A DNA stretch of 46,713 bases from Anaerolineales bacterium (GCA_016935755.1 JAFGQI010000155.1:1-46713); one strand, 5' to 3'; numbered from the stretch's first letter, positions 1-8,024 are shown. Notes: generated by a model from the sequence alone, not told the origin. A program made the numbers and translations.

Positions 1-625
1 AATGGCGGAAGCTACGACGTTTTTATGACAAAACTGAATGGTTCCGGCTCGGCGCTGGTTTATGCCACCTACCTGGGGGGTAGCAACGAGGAGCTCGGTT
101 TCAGCTTTGACGTAGACGCAAGCGGAGCAGCCTATATCGTGGGCCGAACATCTTCTTTGAACTTTCCCATCACTCCCGGGGCATTGGACACAAATCACAA
201 TGGAAATAACGATGCTTTTGTGGTAAAGCTGAATGGGGTCGGGTCGGCGCTAATCTATGCAACCTACTTGGGAGGGAGCAGCAATGAAGGAGCAGTGGGA
301 GTCACTGTTGACGCAAGCGGAGCAGCATTTGTCTCAGGCTCCACAGATTCAACCAACTTTCCCACCACCCCCGGGGCGATGGATACAAGCCATAATGGAA
401 ACGTAGATGGTTTTATAGCTAAGCTGAATGAGGCAGGCTCTGCGTTGGCCTATGCCACCTACCTGGGAGGGAGCGGTGATGATTACGCAGGTCGCATTGC
501 CATTGATTCGAGCGGAGCAGCCTACGTCACGGGTGAAACAGCTTCAACCAATTTTCCAACCACACCCGGAGCGGTGGATACAAGCCACAATGGAAACACC
601 GACGCTTTTATTGCTAAGCTGGAGA
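1..625 (+). repeat. 195-bp tandem repeats encoding SBBP units
   Basis: The TATGCMACCTACYTGGG block recurs at 61, 256 and 451, an exact 195-bp period (65 codons). A further, partial unit runs off the left edge and the array ends near 625. The copies differ mainly at silent or conservative sites, so this is a coding repeat, not a CRISPR or satellite. Confidence 0.85.
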
Positions 626-2751
626 TGAAGAATAGTACAACTGAACTGGCTGAAAAAATCCAGTCTCTGGCAAACAACACCAACACCCGCCTCAATCAAT
701 TATTAGCCGAAGCCGATCATATCGCCCAGGATGGCGACTACTTCGCCGTGCAGAAAAAGGAAGACGAAGTTGACCTAATCACGGATGCGATTCTCGACAG
801 CGCCAGCATCCTGGGAGATGGTTTCGAAGCAGTCAACAAGGTGAAAGATCTGACCAAAATCCAATTCCCGGGTGTGGTTGGGCGAGGCTGGGGCTATGTC
901 CTTAACCTGAAAGCCGATCATGAAGTAGCCAGGGATGCCTTCCTGGATGCGCTTCAGCGCGAAGTCACCAGCGCCAATGCTCAGCGAGCCGCCAGGGAGT
1001 TCTTCAACGGTGCGCATATTTATTACGCCGCCGATATGGTAGACGCCGCCGCCGAGGATCTCCTGGGCAACGAAATTAAAGACGCACTCAAGCTGGGTTT
1101 GAACAGCGACCTGGCTCTACAGAACCAACTCTACCCCGCCCAGCAAGAACTGGTGACGCTCTTCCAGCAAGATGTGGCCAGCACCCGCGATCGCGTCATC
1201 GCCCAGCTTCCACCGCTCTCACCAGCGCAGGCGCAAGCTTATATCGATGACCTGAACTACCGCGATATGGCCAACTATGTGATGCTGACCACCCTGGAGC
1301 GGCGAGCGGTGCCCCTCCATCAAGCCCAGGATGACCGCGAAAACCACCAGGATAACTGGATCGCCAATTTCCTGGCCAAATACCTGATCAAAGGTTTGGC
1401 TTACCTGTATGCCGATGGACCCGGCGTGCTGGCGGTGGATATCGGCTCAGCCTATTGGAACTTATATCAAAACAGCCGGAAGCTGGCCCAAGACAGGCAG
1501 ATGATGAACCTGGCTGTGAACGGCATGGCTGGCACATTGAGTGAAGAGAGCCGCATGTATCTCAATACGGTGCACGGGATAGACAATATCACCCAGGGCA
1601 TCCAACCTCAAATCGCCAACGCGGATGTATCCTGGATTGCCAGCAGCAGTGAAGGCGAATATAAACTCTTTGGGCGCTGGTGGTGGTGCGAGCATTCTTC
1701 TTATAACGATATTAATCTTTCCAACAACACCTCGTATGACACCGTTTATCAGGTCATCTCCAGCTACGGGGCGACCGGTTTCCTGGGAACAAGCTACCAG
1801 TCCCTGGTAAGCGAGGGCGTGAAAGCCATTCCAGCCAGCGGCGCAAACACCATCCGGGTGTATTACAAACAGGGCGACGAGGGAGTTTCTCCGGATGAGG
1901 ACAGTACAATCATTATGGATGTGCTGGGCAGCACCAATACTGGCACCTATTATGTGGACACCAAGAACCTGACCTGGGCTCCAACCCGGATACCTCTCTC
2001 TGCTGCCTTCCAAATATCCACCCAGGACCAGGCTGATGCTCCCGCTGTGCCCTATCCGATCCATACACAGTTAGCCGTGGACGAAAATAACCTGCTTTAC
2101 ACCCCGCATATCTGGGTGACCAATGCCTTTACCCAGACTGCGCTGGTTACCCTCACTCAGACGCTGCCAGCCAATGTTCAGGTAATCGATGCCAACGGCG
2201 GGAGCCTTATCGGGAACTCATTACGCTGGCAAACAACCCTCGACCCCCAGGCAAGCGTAGAGATCACCCACTCGGTTCGCTACCTGGGCAGCGCCGGGCA
2301 AACTGTGCAGTACCCTGAGCCGCAGCTGGAGATGACAGACACCGGTTTTATTGAGAGCGTGACCTTCAATGGCGAGGCGGAGACTTTCATCAGCCAGCTG
2401 CCGCTCGGCGCAGAAGGCGCGCCGCCCGCAGCCGTGGAGCGCGGCGAGTCGGTCACGATTCCCATCACCGTCACCAACCGCCTGAATGACCAGACCACCG
2501 CAGGCACCGTTCGCCTGATATTGATTGATCTTGATACGCAGACAGAGGTGTACAGCCAATCGATCGATGTGTCCATCCTGGCTGGCGCAACCCAGACGGT
2601 CGATCTATTCCTGGATGCGGCTTATGTCACGGGATTTAACTACCTGCTCATCGTAACAGTGGAATCTAACGAAGGACAGGATGAGGTATTTTCGGAATAC
2701 CTCAACGTGCAGCAGAATTTCTATCTCCCCCTGATCCGACTGAACGATTAA
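1..2751 (+). CDS. Secreted SBBP-repeat protein, 5' end cut by the window
   Basis: The reading frame is open from base 1, and its first codons (NGGSYDVF) belong to the same repeat seen downstream. The gene therefore starts before the window, and the ATG at 25 is internal. The N-terminal part holds SBBP-type beta-propeller repeats of 65 residues, each with an ALxYATYLGGS core followed by SGAAYVxG and a TPGAxDTxHNGNxDAF segment. From about base 625 the repeats give way to a roughly 280-residue region rich in predicted helices, then beta-rich CARDB-like or Ig-like segments. The C-terminus contains FYLPLI, a tail I associate with secreted Chloroflexota proteins (inference). The role is unknown; a surface or extracellular adhesive or structural protein is likely. 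No catalytic motif was seen. Confidence 0.8.
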   Translation, partial: NGGSYDVFMTKLNGSGSALVYATYLGGSNEELGFSFDVDASGAAYIVGRTSSLNFPITPGALDTNHNGNNDAFVVKLNGVGSALIYATYLGGSSNEGAVGVTVDASGAAFVSGSTDSTNFPTTPGAMDTSHNGNVDGFIAKLNEAGSALAYATYLGGSGDDYAGRIAIDSSGAAYVTGETASTNFPTTPGAVDTSHNGNTDAFIAKLEMKNSTTELAEKIQSLANNTNTRLNQLLAEADHIAQDGDYFAVQKKEDEVDLITDAILDSASILGDGFEAVNKVKDLTKIQFPGVVGRGWGYVLNLKADHEVARDAFLDALQREVTSANAQRAAREFFNGAHIYYAADMVDAAAEDLLGNEIKDALKLGLNSDLALQNQLYPAQQELVTLFQQDVASTRDRVIAQLPPLSPAQAQAYIDDLNYRDMANYVMLTTLERRAVPLHQAQDDRENHQDNWIANFLAKYLIKGLAYLYADGPGVLAVDIGSAYWNLYQNSRKLAQDRQMMNLAVNGMAGTLSEESRMYLNTVHGIDNITQGIQPQIANADVSWIASSSEGEYKLFGRWWWCEHSSYNDINLSNNTSYDTVYQVISSYGATGFLGTSYQSLVSEGVKAIPASGANTIRVYYKQGDEGVSPDEDSTIIMDVLGSTNTGTYYVDTKNLTWAPTRIPLSAAFQISTQDQADAPAVPYPIHTQLAVDENNLLYTPHIWVTNAFTQTALVTLTQTLPANVQVIDANGGSLIGNSLRWQTTLDPQASVEITHSVRYLGSAGQTVQYPEPQLEMTDTGFIESVTFNGEAETFISQLPLGAEGAPPAAVERGESVTIPITVTNRLNDQTTAGTVRLILIDLDTQTEVYSQSIDVSILAGATQTVDLFLDAAYVTGFNYLLIVTVESNEGQDEVFSEYLNVQQNFYLPLIRLND

Positions 2752-2756
2752 TCTCA

Positions 2757-3298
2757 CTGAGTAAGGTGCATGACAGTTGCCGTTCTTAATCTAATCCATG
2801 TTCGGATTTCAGAGCAAAGGTGAGGGACGGCCAACAAATATGGCCCAACGAAAATTTTGCAGATCCTATCTCTCGGCCATAGTTCCTCGATCACCGAGAA
2901 GAAGTACAGCTGCGCCTGCTTCTGGTTCTCCACGATGCTGTTCAGGCCAACCGCCAGGTGCCCGCTGCCAGGCGACCAGTAGTGGCCCCAGTTGGTCGGC
3001 AGGAGCGGCTGCGGCTGGCTGCCATTTGCTGCTGGCCTGGTCGTGCGCCTCGACCAGGTTGATCACCTCGGCAACCACCGCCTGAGGGCCCTCAGGCGCG
3101 GGCGTCAGCGTGGGAGGCTGTCGGCGCGGGCGTGAATGTAAACGTAGGAACGGGGATAGCGGTTGGAATTTTGGTCGCCGGCAGCGTTATAATCGCGGGA
3201 TCCGCTGGAGCCGTGGCCGGCGGCGTGCATCCGCTGGACAGGAGCAGAATGATTGCGGTTAGATAAAAACCAGCCCAAACCAAATAACAACGGCCCAT
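2757..3298 (-). pseudogene. Decayed lipoprotein gene with two frameshifts
   Basis: On the minus strand an ATG at 3298, with AGGAGG about 6 nt upstream, opens a lipoprotein signal: MGR, a hydrophobic stretch, then the lipobox LLSSGC and a Thr/Pro-rich linker. The frame closes at 3092. Near 3115 the linker continues in a second frame (LTPAPEGPQAVVAEVINLVE and onward). Near 2990 it seems to move again into a frame reading GLNSIVENQKQAQLYFFSV, which can run to a stop at 2757. Three consecutive protein-like pieces in different frames suggest a recently broken gene or assembly errors. The product is an unrecognised secreted lipoprotein. Confidence 0.5.
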
Positions 3299-3465
3299 CG
3301 TCAGCCTCCTGATCAGGTTCTCTTTGTTCTTCTGCAGGAGATTATTCTGGCAAATGCCCTTGAAAGCACAGATAATCGTCACAAGATTTCGGAATGTTTC
3401 TACACCCCCAACCATCCAGGAACTGCGAAGGCACTACTCGTATCATAATTTATTGTTTGTATATG

Positions 3466-3494
3466 TTGACTTAATGCTGATTTTGTACTATAAT
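3466..3494 (+). promoter_or_regulatory. Sigma70-type promoter for the first XRE-cupin gene
   Basis: TTGACT (3466-3471), a 17-bp spacer and TATAAT (3489-3494) form a near-consensus promoter 43 bp before the chosen ATG at 3537. The surrounding 3440-3500 stretch is AT-rich. Apart from this promoter, I see nothing else in 3299-3536. Confidence 0.75.
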
Positions 3495-3536
3495 ATTAGT
3501 TGTAACATGGAACAGGTTCTATTCAGGATAACGATT

Positions 3537-4247
3537 ATGCCCAAACCCCCCTCACCCAACGGATCTGCCTCTCCCCTGCAGAACCATCGTCATCGGAGAA
3601 TGCGCGGGGCGATGGCGGATCAATTTCCAGCAGGGAAGGACGGCTCAGACGCCAGCATCGATGTAGGTCGCTGCCTGCGAGGGCTGCGCTGCCGGCGCGG
3701 TCTTTCCATGCGCTCTCTGGCCGAGCAAAGCGGGCTGAACATCAACACCCTCAGCCTGATTGAGAACAGTAAGACCTCGCCCAGCGTCAGCACATTACAA
3801 CAACTCGCCAATGCTCTCGATGTACCTGTGACGGCCTTTTTTGAAACCGATGTCCCAAAGAAAAACATCTCTTATCAGAAAGCCGGGCAGCGTGTGGCGG
3901 CAGCCTTTGCCCACGGGACTCTGGAAGATTTGGGAGCCGGGCTAACCCTGCGGGGAGGGCAGCTATTTCTGGTCGTGCTGAATCCGAACACCAACAGCGG
4001 CCCTACTCCTATCGTGCATACCGGTTACGAGTTTGTTTTCTGCCTGGAGGGGCGCCTCACTTTTGTGATCGATGAACGCAATTATCAGCTCGATCCAGGT
4101 GACAGCTTGCTGTTCGAAGCACATCTGCCGCATTATTGGAAAAATATGGGAGAGACACCGAGCCGTTCGCTCATGGTGCTTTGCCCTTCCGATGAAAATG
4201 ATCACCCAACGGATATCCATTTTGCGACTCAGACGGACCATACCTAA
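3537..4247 (+). CDS. XRE-family regulator with C-terminal cupin domain (copy 1)
   Basis: This 236-residue protein is a transcription factor with an XRE/Cro-type helix-turn-helix at about residues 42-98 (LAEQSGLNINTLSLIEN is the recognition region) and a cupin_2 ligand-binding domain at about 150-215 (YEFVFCLEG and LDPGDSLLFEAHLPH). I chose ATG 3537 because it lies just downstream of a near-consensus promoter and has a short AGGA upstream; the frame is open further 5' and internal ATGs exist at 3600 and 3612. It stands 47 bp before the NifX-like gene and probably heads that transcript. It is clearly paralogous to the regulators at 24384 and 32788. The ligand is unknown. Confidence 0.85.
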   Translation: MPKPPSPNGSASPLQNHRHRRMRGAMADQFPAGKDGSDASIDVGRCLRGLRCRRGLSMRSLAEQSGLNINTLSLIENSKTSPSVSTLQQLANALDVPVTAFFETDVPKKNISYQKAGQRVAAAFAHGTLEDLGAGLTLRGGQLFLVVLNPNTNSGPTPIVHTGYEFVFCLEGRLTFVIDERNYQLDPGDSLLFEAHLPHYWKNMGETPSRSLMVLCPSDENDHPTDIHFATQTDHT

Positions 4248-4294
4248 AAATAACAGAACGAAAAAACATCAACGATAGAGGAGAATGTATTGTA

Positions 4295-4711
4295 ATGAAC
4301 ACTGCTTCAAACATCAAAGTTGCTGCGATCACCGATGACGGCAACACCATCAGCCTGCATTTTGGGCGGGCAGCCTATTACCTGGTTGCCACTGTCGAAA
4401 ACGGACAGATCGTTCAACGCGAACTGCGCAATAAGATGGGGCATACTCATTTCTCCAACCAGGTTCATATCGAAGAAGAGCCCGGACAGCCACATGGCAT
4501 GGGAGCGGAGTCGCACGACAAACATCTGCAAATGGCGGAAGGGATAGCCGACTGTGAGGCTTTGCTTTGCCGCGGCATGGGAATGGGTGCCTATCAGAGC
4601 ATGCAGGTGCGCGGCATTCGCCCGGTGGTGACCGATATCGCCACCATTGACGAAGCAGTGATGGCTTATGTGAACGGAACGATTGTGGATCGGATAGAAA
4701 AGCTGCATTAG
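4295..4711 (+). CDS. NifX/NifB-C-terminal-like iron-molybdenum cofactor family protein (copy 1)
   Basis: The 138-residue protein has the fold signature of the dinitrogenase Fe-Mo cofactor biosynthesis family (NifX, NafY, NifB C-terminus): an N-terminal strand (KVAAITDDGNTISLHFGRA), a central glycine-rich segment (RGMGMGAYQSMQVRGIRPV) and a C-terminal strand-helix. A His-rich insert (GHTHFSN, HDKHLQ) could bind metal. No nitrogenase genes are nearby, so a general role as carrier or scaffold of an Fe-S or Mo-containing cluster, as suggested for stand-alone family members, is more likely than nitrogen fixation. It has a GAGGAG ribosome site and precedes a ferredoxin by 35 bp. Confidence 0.8.
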   Translation: MNTASNIKVAAITDDGNTISLHFGRAAYYLVATVENGQIVQRELRNKMGHTHFSNQVHIEEEPGQPHGMGAESHDKHLQMAEGIADCEALLCRGMGMGAYQSMQVRGIRPVVTDIATIDEAVMAYVNGTIVDRIEKLH

Positions 4712-4746
4712 CGTTATCCTGTTCAGCAGGATTTTTAGGAGATGAA

Positions 4747-5262
4747 ATGATTATCCAGGTCAATCAAGAATTATGCGCCGGTTGTGGTGTGTGCGAAGAT
4801 GCCTGCCCTGTGGGGGCGATCCAGATGGTGGATTACCGGGCTGTGATTGACGATGCTGTGTGTACGCAGTGTGAAGCATGTATCGAAGCCTGCCCGAATG
4901 AGGCCATCTCTAAAAGCCCCGTTCTGGTACCCAATGTGTCCATCATGACACTGCCCACGGTTGAATCTCGTCCGGTCCCTGCCCGGGGCCAGGAGATGAT
5001 GCCAGAAACGACAGCGCCGGCCCGTGGCCTGGCGCCATTGGCGGGCGCCGCTTTAACGTTTTTGGGGCACGAAGTTGCACCGCGAGTGATGGATGTGTTG
5101 ATCGGCGCGCTGGAGCGCAGGCTCGCGCGGCCGACAACGACTGATAATACCCCGTTAACTACCTCTTCAAGAGTTTTTACAGGACAGAGTAGAGGCAAGC
5201 AAAGGCAGGTCCGCTATCGCGGCGGGCGTGCCGGTAATGGAAATCACAAAGGAAGGAGGTGA
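4747..5262 (+). CDS. 2[4Fe-4S] ferredoxin with basic C-terminal extension
   Basis: Residues 1-60 form a clostridial-type dicluster ferredoxin with two CxxCxxC-x3-CP motifs (CAGCGVCEDACP and CTQCEACIEACP), expected to hold two low-potential [4Fe-4S] clusters. The remaining roughly 110 residues are unusual: a Pro/Ala-rich linker, a short hydrophobic stretch (LAPLAGAALTFLG) and an Arg/Gly/Lys-rich tail. The gene has an AGGAGATGA start region and its end is 5 bp before the ATG of the DUF5320 gene. It probably supplies electrons to the neighbouring Fe-S or redox proteins; the partner is not known. The basic tail could bind membrane or nucleic acid (inference). Confidence 0.85.
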   Translation: MIIQVNQELCAGCGVCEDACPVGAIQMVDYRAVIDDAVCTQCEACIEACPNEAISKSPVLVPNVSIMTLPTVESRPVPARGQEMMPETTAPARGLAPLAGAALTFLGHEVAPRVMDVLIGALERRLARPTTTDNTPLTTSSRVFTGQSRGKQRQVRYRGGRAGNGNHKGRR

Positions 5263-5267
5263 GTATT

Positions 5268-5570
5268 ATGCCAGGAGGAGATCGCACAGGCCCAGCGGGA
5301 GCCGGTCCAAGAACCGGGCGTGGCATGGGCTATTGCAGCGGGTATAACCAGCCCGGTTTCGCCAATCAGGCCCTTGCTTTTCGAGGCGGGTTTGGCTATG
5401 GACGCGGTGGAGGAGGGCGCGGCTGGCGGAATCGCTTTTATGCGACCGGCATCCCGGGCTGGGCAGCGCCCACATCCGAGCAAGAAGCTGCTAACCTGAA
5501 AGCCCAGGCTGATTTACTGCAGTCCCAACTCGATGCCATCCAAAAACGCATTGAGGAACTCAAATCTTGA
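5268..5570 (+). CDS. DUF5320 family protein
   Basis: The 100-residue protein begins with the typical DUF5320 sequence MPGGDRTGPAGAGPRTGRG, followed by Gly/Tyr/Arg-rich low complexity and a C-terminal amphipathic helix (LKAQADLLQSQLDAIQKRIE) likely to form a coiled coil. The ATG at 5268 is chosen because GGAAGGAGG ends just before it; an upstream GTG lies inside that ribosome site. DUF5320 proteins are common next to NifX-like proteins and Mrp/MinD-type ATPases in anaerobes, as here, but the function is not established. Confidence 0.8.
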   Translation: MPGGDRTGPAGAGPRTGRGMGYCSGYNQPGFANQALAFRGGFGYGRGGGGRGWRNRFYATGIPGWAAPTSEQEAANLKAQADLLQSQLDAIQKRIEELKS

Positions 5571-5700
5571 TCGATGAGAAGGAGATACTATGGCAGAAGC
5601 TGTTGGATGCGCCCGCGTGACAGGCGCGGTTATGGGCGATAAGCCCTCATCAACCCCTTCACCCCAAGCCTCTGGTGAACTTGAACGGAAGGAGACTGTT

Positions 5701-6306
5701 ATGACCGCTCGTGTTGGGCAAAAAGCCCCCGATTTCACCGCCCCATCTTATTACAAGGGCGGCTTTACCCCTGTAAAACTGTCTGATTTCGCTGGTAAGT
5801 GGGTATTGTTATGCTTCTACCCCGGCGACTTCACCTTTGTCTGAGCGACTGAAGTGTCGGCGGTCGCCGACAAATATCCAGTGCTGCAGAGCTTGGGCGT
5901 CGAAGTGATTTCGGTCAGTGTAGACAGCCATTTCGTTCACAAAATGTGGAACGATCATGAGTTATCCAAAATGGTTGAAGGCGGCATCCCCTTCCACATG
6001 GCATCCGATCAAGCCGGCAATGTGGGTCGCGCCTATGGTGTCTGGGACGAAACCCAGGGCATCGAGCTGCGCGGACGCTTTATCATTGACCCTGATGGCA
6101 TCATCCAGGCAATGGAAGTGCTCACCCCACCAGTCGGGCGGCGTTTTGCCGAGTCGGTAAGGCAGGTTCAGGCGTTCCAACTTGTACGCGCCTCGGGTGG
6201 GAAAGAAGCCACCCCGGCTGGTTGGGAGCCCGGTAAACTTACGCTAAAACCCAACCCTGACCTGGTTGGCAGGGTTTGGGAAGTCTGGAAGCCAGATATG
6301 GAATAA
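5701..6306 (+). CDS. prxU: Selenocysteine-containing peroxiredoxin (UGA read as Sec48)
   Basis: An AhpC/Prx-type thiol peroxidase whose catalytic site [15 protein letters not shown] has an in-frame TGA (5842-5844) exactly at the peroxidatic Cys; the frame continues on both sides with unbroken Prx homology ([19 protein letters not shown]). The product is 201 residues with Sec48. A bSECIS-like hairpin lies 10 nt after the TGA. The only Cys is Cys38; the C-terminal site that is usually VCPA reads EATPAGW, so no classical resolving Cys is present. I chose ATG 5701 (GGAAGGAG upstream, [12 protein letters not shown] is a normal Prx N-terminus). An in-frame ATG at 5590 with AAGGAGATACT before it would add 37 residues. 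Expected role: cytosolic reduction of peroxides in an anaerobe, with an external reductant. Confidence 0.92.
5842..5872 (+). promoter_or_regulatory. Sec UGA and bSECIS-like hairpin in the peroxiredoxin mRNA
   Basis: Ten bases after the TGA, TGTCGGC (5855-5861), loop GGTC (5862-5865) and GCCGACA (5866-5872) form a perfect 7-bp stem with a GGUC apical loop. Spacing and a G-rich loop are those expected of bacterial SECIS elements read by SelB. The hairpin sits within the coding frame. Confidence 0.88.
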
Positions 6307-6423
6307 GGCCCCGTTGGCAGCGATGCTGCTACCGGGTGCATAACATGACAAATCTTGGAGATAATAATTTAGACGATTCCTTTGGAGGACAACAAACTGC
6401 CCTTACAAATTTCAGGAGACAAT

Positions 6424-6672
6424 ATGTTCAATCGACTTTTTAGTAAACAATACGGTCAAGGTCGTGGCGCAGGCCAGGGAACTGGCAGCGGCAAAGGTCG
6501 TGGCCGGGGTGGGCAAGGTGGAGGCGGGCGCGGCGGCGGGAATAAACCCGGCTCCGGGCCTGGGGGGGACTGTGTTTGCCCAAAATGTGGCCACAAAGAG
6601 CCGCATGTGGTTGGTCTGCGCTGCATTGACCAGGTATGTCCCAAGTGCGGGACAAAGATGGCGCGCGAATAG
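6424..6672 (+). CDS. Small Gly-rich zinc-ribbon protein
   Basis: An 82-residue protein starting at ATG 6424 after TTCAGGAGACA. Residues 10-45 are almost wholly Gly, Arg, Gln and Lys. The C-terminal 35 residues form a zinc-ribbon or rubredoxin-like module with two knuckles, CPKCGHKEPH and CPKCGTKM. Similar small Gly-rich, two-CxxC proteins accompany NifX-like/DUF5320 clusters. Function is unknown; a metal-binding or redox partner of the neighbouring peroxiredoxin is possible but unsupported. Confidence 0.7.
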   Translation: MFNRLFSKQYGQGRGAGQGTGSGKGRGRGGQGGGGRGGGNKPGSGPGGDCVCPKCGHKEPHVVGLRCIDQVCPKCGTKMARE

Positions 6673-6679
6673 ACGTAAA

Positions 6680-6706
6680 TGAGTGCCCGGCACAGGCTGC
6701 CGGGCA
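6680..6706 (+). terminator. Strong hairpin, terminator-like
   Basis: AGTGCCCGGCA (6680-6690), loop CAGGC, TGCCGGGCACT (6696-6706): a perfect 11-bp GC-rich stem 7 bp after the zinc-ribbon stop. It is followed by a mixed pyrimidine stretch (TCTCCCTAT), not a clean U-tract, so it may terminate only partly or stabilise the upstream mRNA. Confidence 0.6.
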
Positions 6707-6735
6707 CTTCTCCCTATCAATTTGGAAAAAAAATC

Positions 6736-7107
6736 ATGAGGATTATCCTTACATCAACATCAACAAACCTCGATTCTGAGATAGACCCCCGCTATGGGCG
6801 TGGAGCCTATTTTCTTGTTGTAGATACTGACACCCTGGAATGTGAAGCGCATCCGAATCCGGGTGTGGGCGCTGCAGGTGGAGCTGGATCGCTAGCGGCG
6901 CAGTTTGCTTCCAATCACAAAGTCAAAGCTGTCATCAGCGGCGATTTTGGGCCAAATGCCTTCCGCGCGCTCGAGGCTGCTGGAATTGAAATGTACCTGT
7001 TCGGGGCAAGCCGCACCGGGAGCGAGACGATTGAACGCTTCAAGGCAGGAAAACTTGAGCGTGTCGGCGCTGCAACTGGCTCCGGACGTCACTCACGAGG
7101 GTTTTGA
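6736..7107 (+). CDS. NifX-like iron-molybdenum cofactor family protein (copy 2)
   Basis: The 123-residue protein reads MRIILTSTSTNLDSEIDPRYGRGAYF at its N-terminus and contains the family core (AVISGDFGPNAFRALEAAG, then ETIERFKAGKL), so it belongs to the NifX/NafY/NifB-C family like the gene at 4295, but lacks the His-rich insert. I start at ATG 6736; an upstream start at 6679 would lie in the terminator-like hairpin. Its TGA is directly followed by the ATG of the Mrp-type ATPase (TGAATG), which implies translational coupling and a shared task in Fe-S or metal-cluster handling. Confidence 0.78.
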   Translation: MRIILTSTSTNLDSEIDPRYGRGAYFLVVDTDTLECEAHPNPGVGAAGGAGSLAAQFASNHKVKAVISGDFGPNAFRALEAAGIEMYLFGASRTGSETIERFKAGKLERVGAATGSGRHSRGF

Positions 7108-7956
7108 ATGAAAATCGCCATTGCCAGCGGCAAAGGCGGTACTGGAAAAACAACTGTTGCTGCCAGCCTGGCCATCAGCCTGGCAGCAAATCAGTCCCCT
7201 CCACCGCTATTCCTGGATTGCGATGTAGAAGCGCCTAACGCTCACCTGTTCTTGCACCCCGCGCTGACTGAACAGCGGGAGGTGGGCCTGCCCATCCCGG
7301 TGGTAGACGAGGCTAAATGCACTCACTGCGGGAAATGCGCCGAGGTCTGCCAGTACCATGCCATTGCTGTTCTTGGGAAGAAAACCCTGGTGTTCCCAGA
7401 GTTATGCCACGGCTGCGGGAGCTGCACCGCGATGTGCCCAGAATCGGCCATTAGTGAGGTCCCCGAACGCTTGGGGGTGCTTGAGCGCGGCGCGGCTATG
7501 GCAAACATCGCCTTCGCCCGCGGCGTGCTGGATGTGGGTCAGCCGATGGCGGTTCCAATCATCCGCCAGCTAAAGAAGTGGGCGCAGCCCGCGCTAGGCC
7601 AGGTAACACTCTATGATTCCCCCCCCGGGACCTCGTGCCCGGTGGTTGAAACCTTGCGTGACAGCGATTACCTGCTGCTTGTGACGGAACCAACGCCCTT
7701 CGGACTGCACGATTTACGCCTGGCGGCCCATGTAGCCGGCGAGTTGGGCCTCCCAGCGGGCGTGATTATCAACCGGGATAATGGCCCATACCCTCCGCTG
7801 GATGAATTTTGCGCTCAACAGGGACTGCCAGTGCTGCTGCGTATTCCCTTCGAGCGTGCGATTGCAGAGGGTGTGGCCCAGGGAAAAACGTTGGTCGATA
7901 TTCACCCTGAGTTTTCCACTGCATTATGGAATATGTTCCGGCAAATCACCGAATGA
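7108..7956 (+). CDS. MinD/Mrp-type P-loop ATPase with inserted ferredoxin domain (copy 1)
   Basis: The 282-residue protein starts with a deviant Walker A (SGKGGTGKTT), shows the LDCDVEAPN motif and has an inserted dicluster ferredoxin at about residues 68-115 (CTHCGKCAEVCQ and CHGCGSCTAMCP), followed by the YDSPPGTSCPVVE switch-type motif. This is the family of MinD-superfamily ATPases with inserted 4Fe-4S domain, often found in pairs in anaerobes and related to Mrp/NBP35 Fe-S carriers. It likely transfers or inserts metal clusters at the cost of ATP. It is coupled to the NifX-like gene upstream and has a paralogue at 10705. Confidence 0.88.
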   Translation: MKIAIASGKGGTGKTTVAASLAISLAANQSPPPLFLDCDVEAPNAHLFLHPALTEQREVGLPIPVVDEAKCTHCGKCAEVCQYHAIAVLGKKTLVFPELCHGCGSCTAMCPESAISEVPERLGVLERGAAMANIAFARGVLDVGQPMAVPIIRQLKKWAQPALGQVTLYDSPPGTSCPVVETLRDSDYLLLVTEPTPFGLHDLRLAAHVAGELGLPAGVIINRDNGPYPPLDEFCAQQGLPVLLRIPFERAIAEGVAQGKTLVDIHPEFSTALWNMFRQITE

Positions 7957-8024
7957 GCACTTTTGACGAAGAAGCATCAAGTCCAGAAGTGAGGACTGAT
8001 AATGCAATGATCGGAGATGCATAA

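Noticed and set aside
1..625. CRISPR-like or satellite repeat
   Set aside because: The 195-bp period is a whole number of codons and the repeats encode SBBP units in one frame.
1462..2064. 200-residue minus-strand frame opposite the SBBP gene
   Set aside because: It lies fully inside a well-supported gene, and its sequence has no family features.
2798..3085. Plus-strand open frame in the gap after the SBBP gene
   Set aside because: Composition is Arg/Ser/Pro-rich as expected for an antisense frame; the minus strand holds recognisable lipoprotein pieces.
5842..5844. TGA as a frameshift or nonsense mutation splitting the peroxiredoxin
   Set aside because: The frame is the same on both sides, the codon sits exactly at the catalytic Cys, and a SECIS-like hairpin follows.
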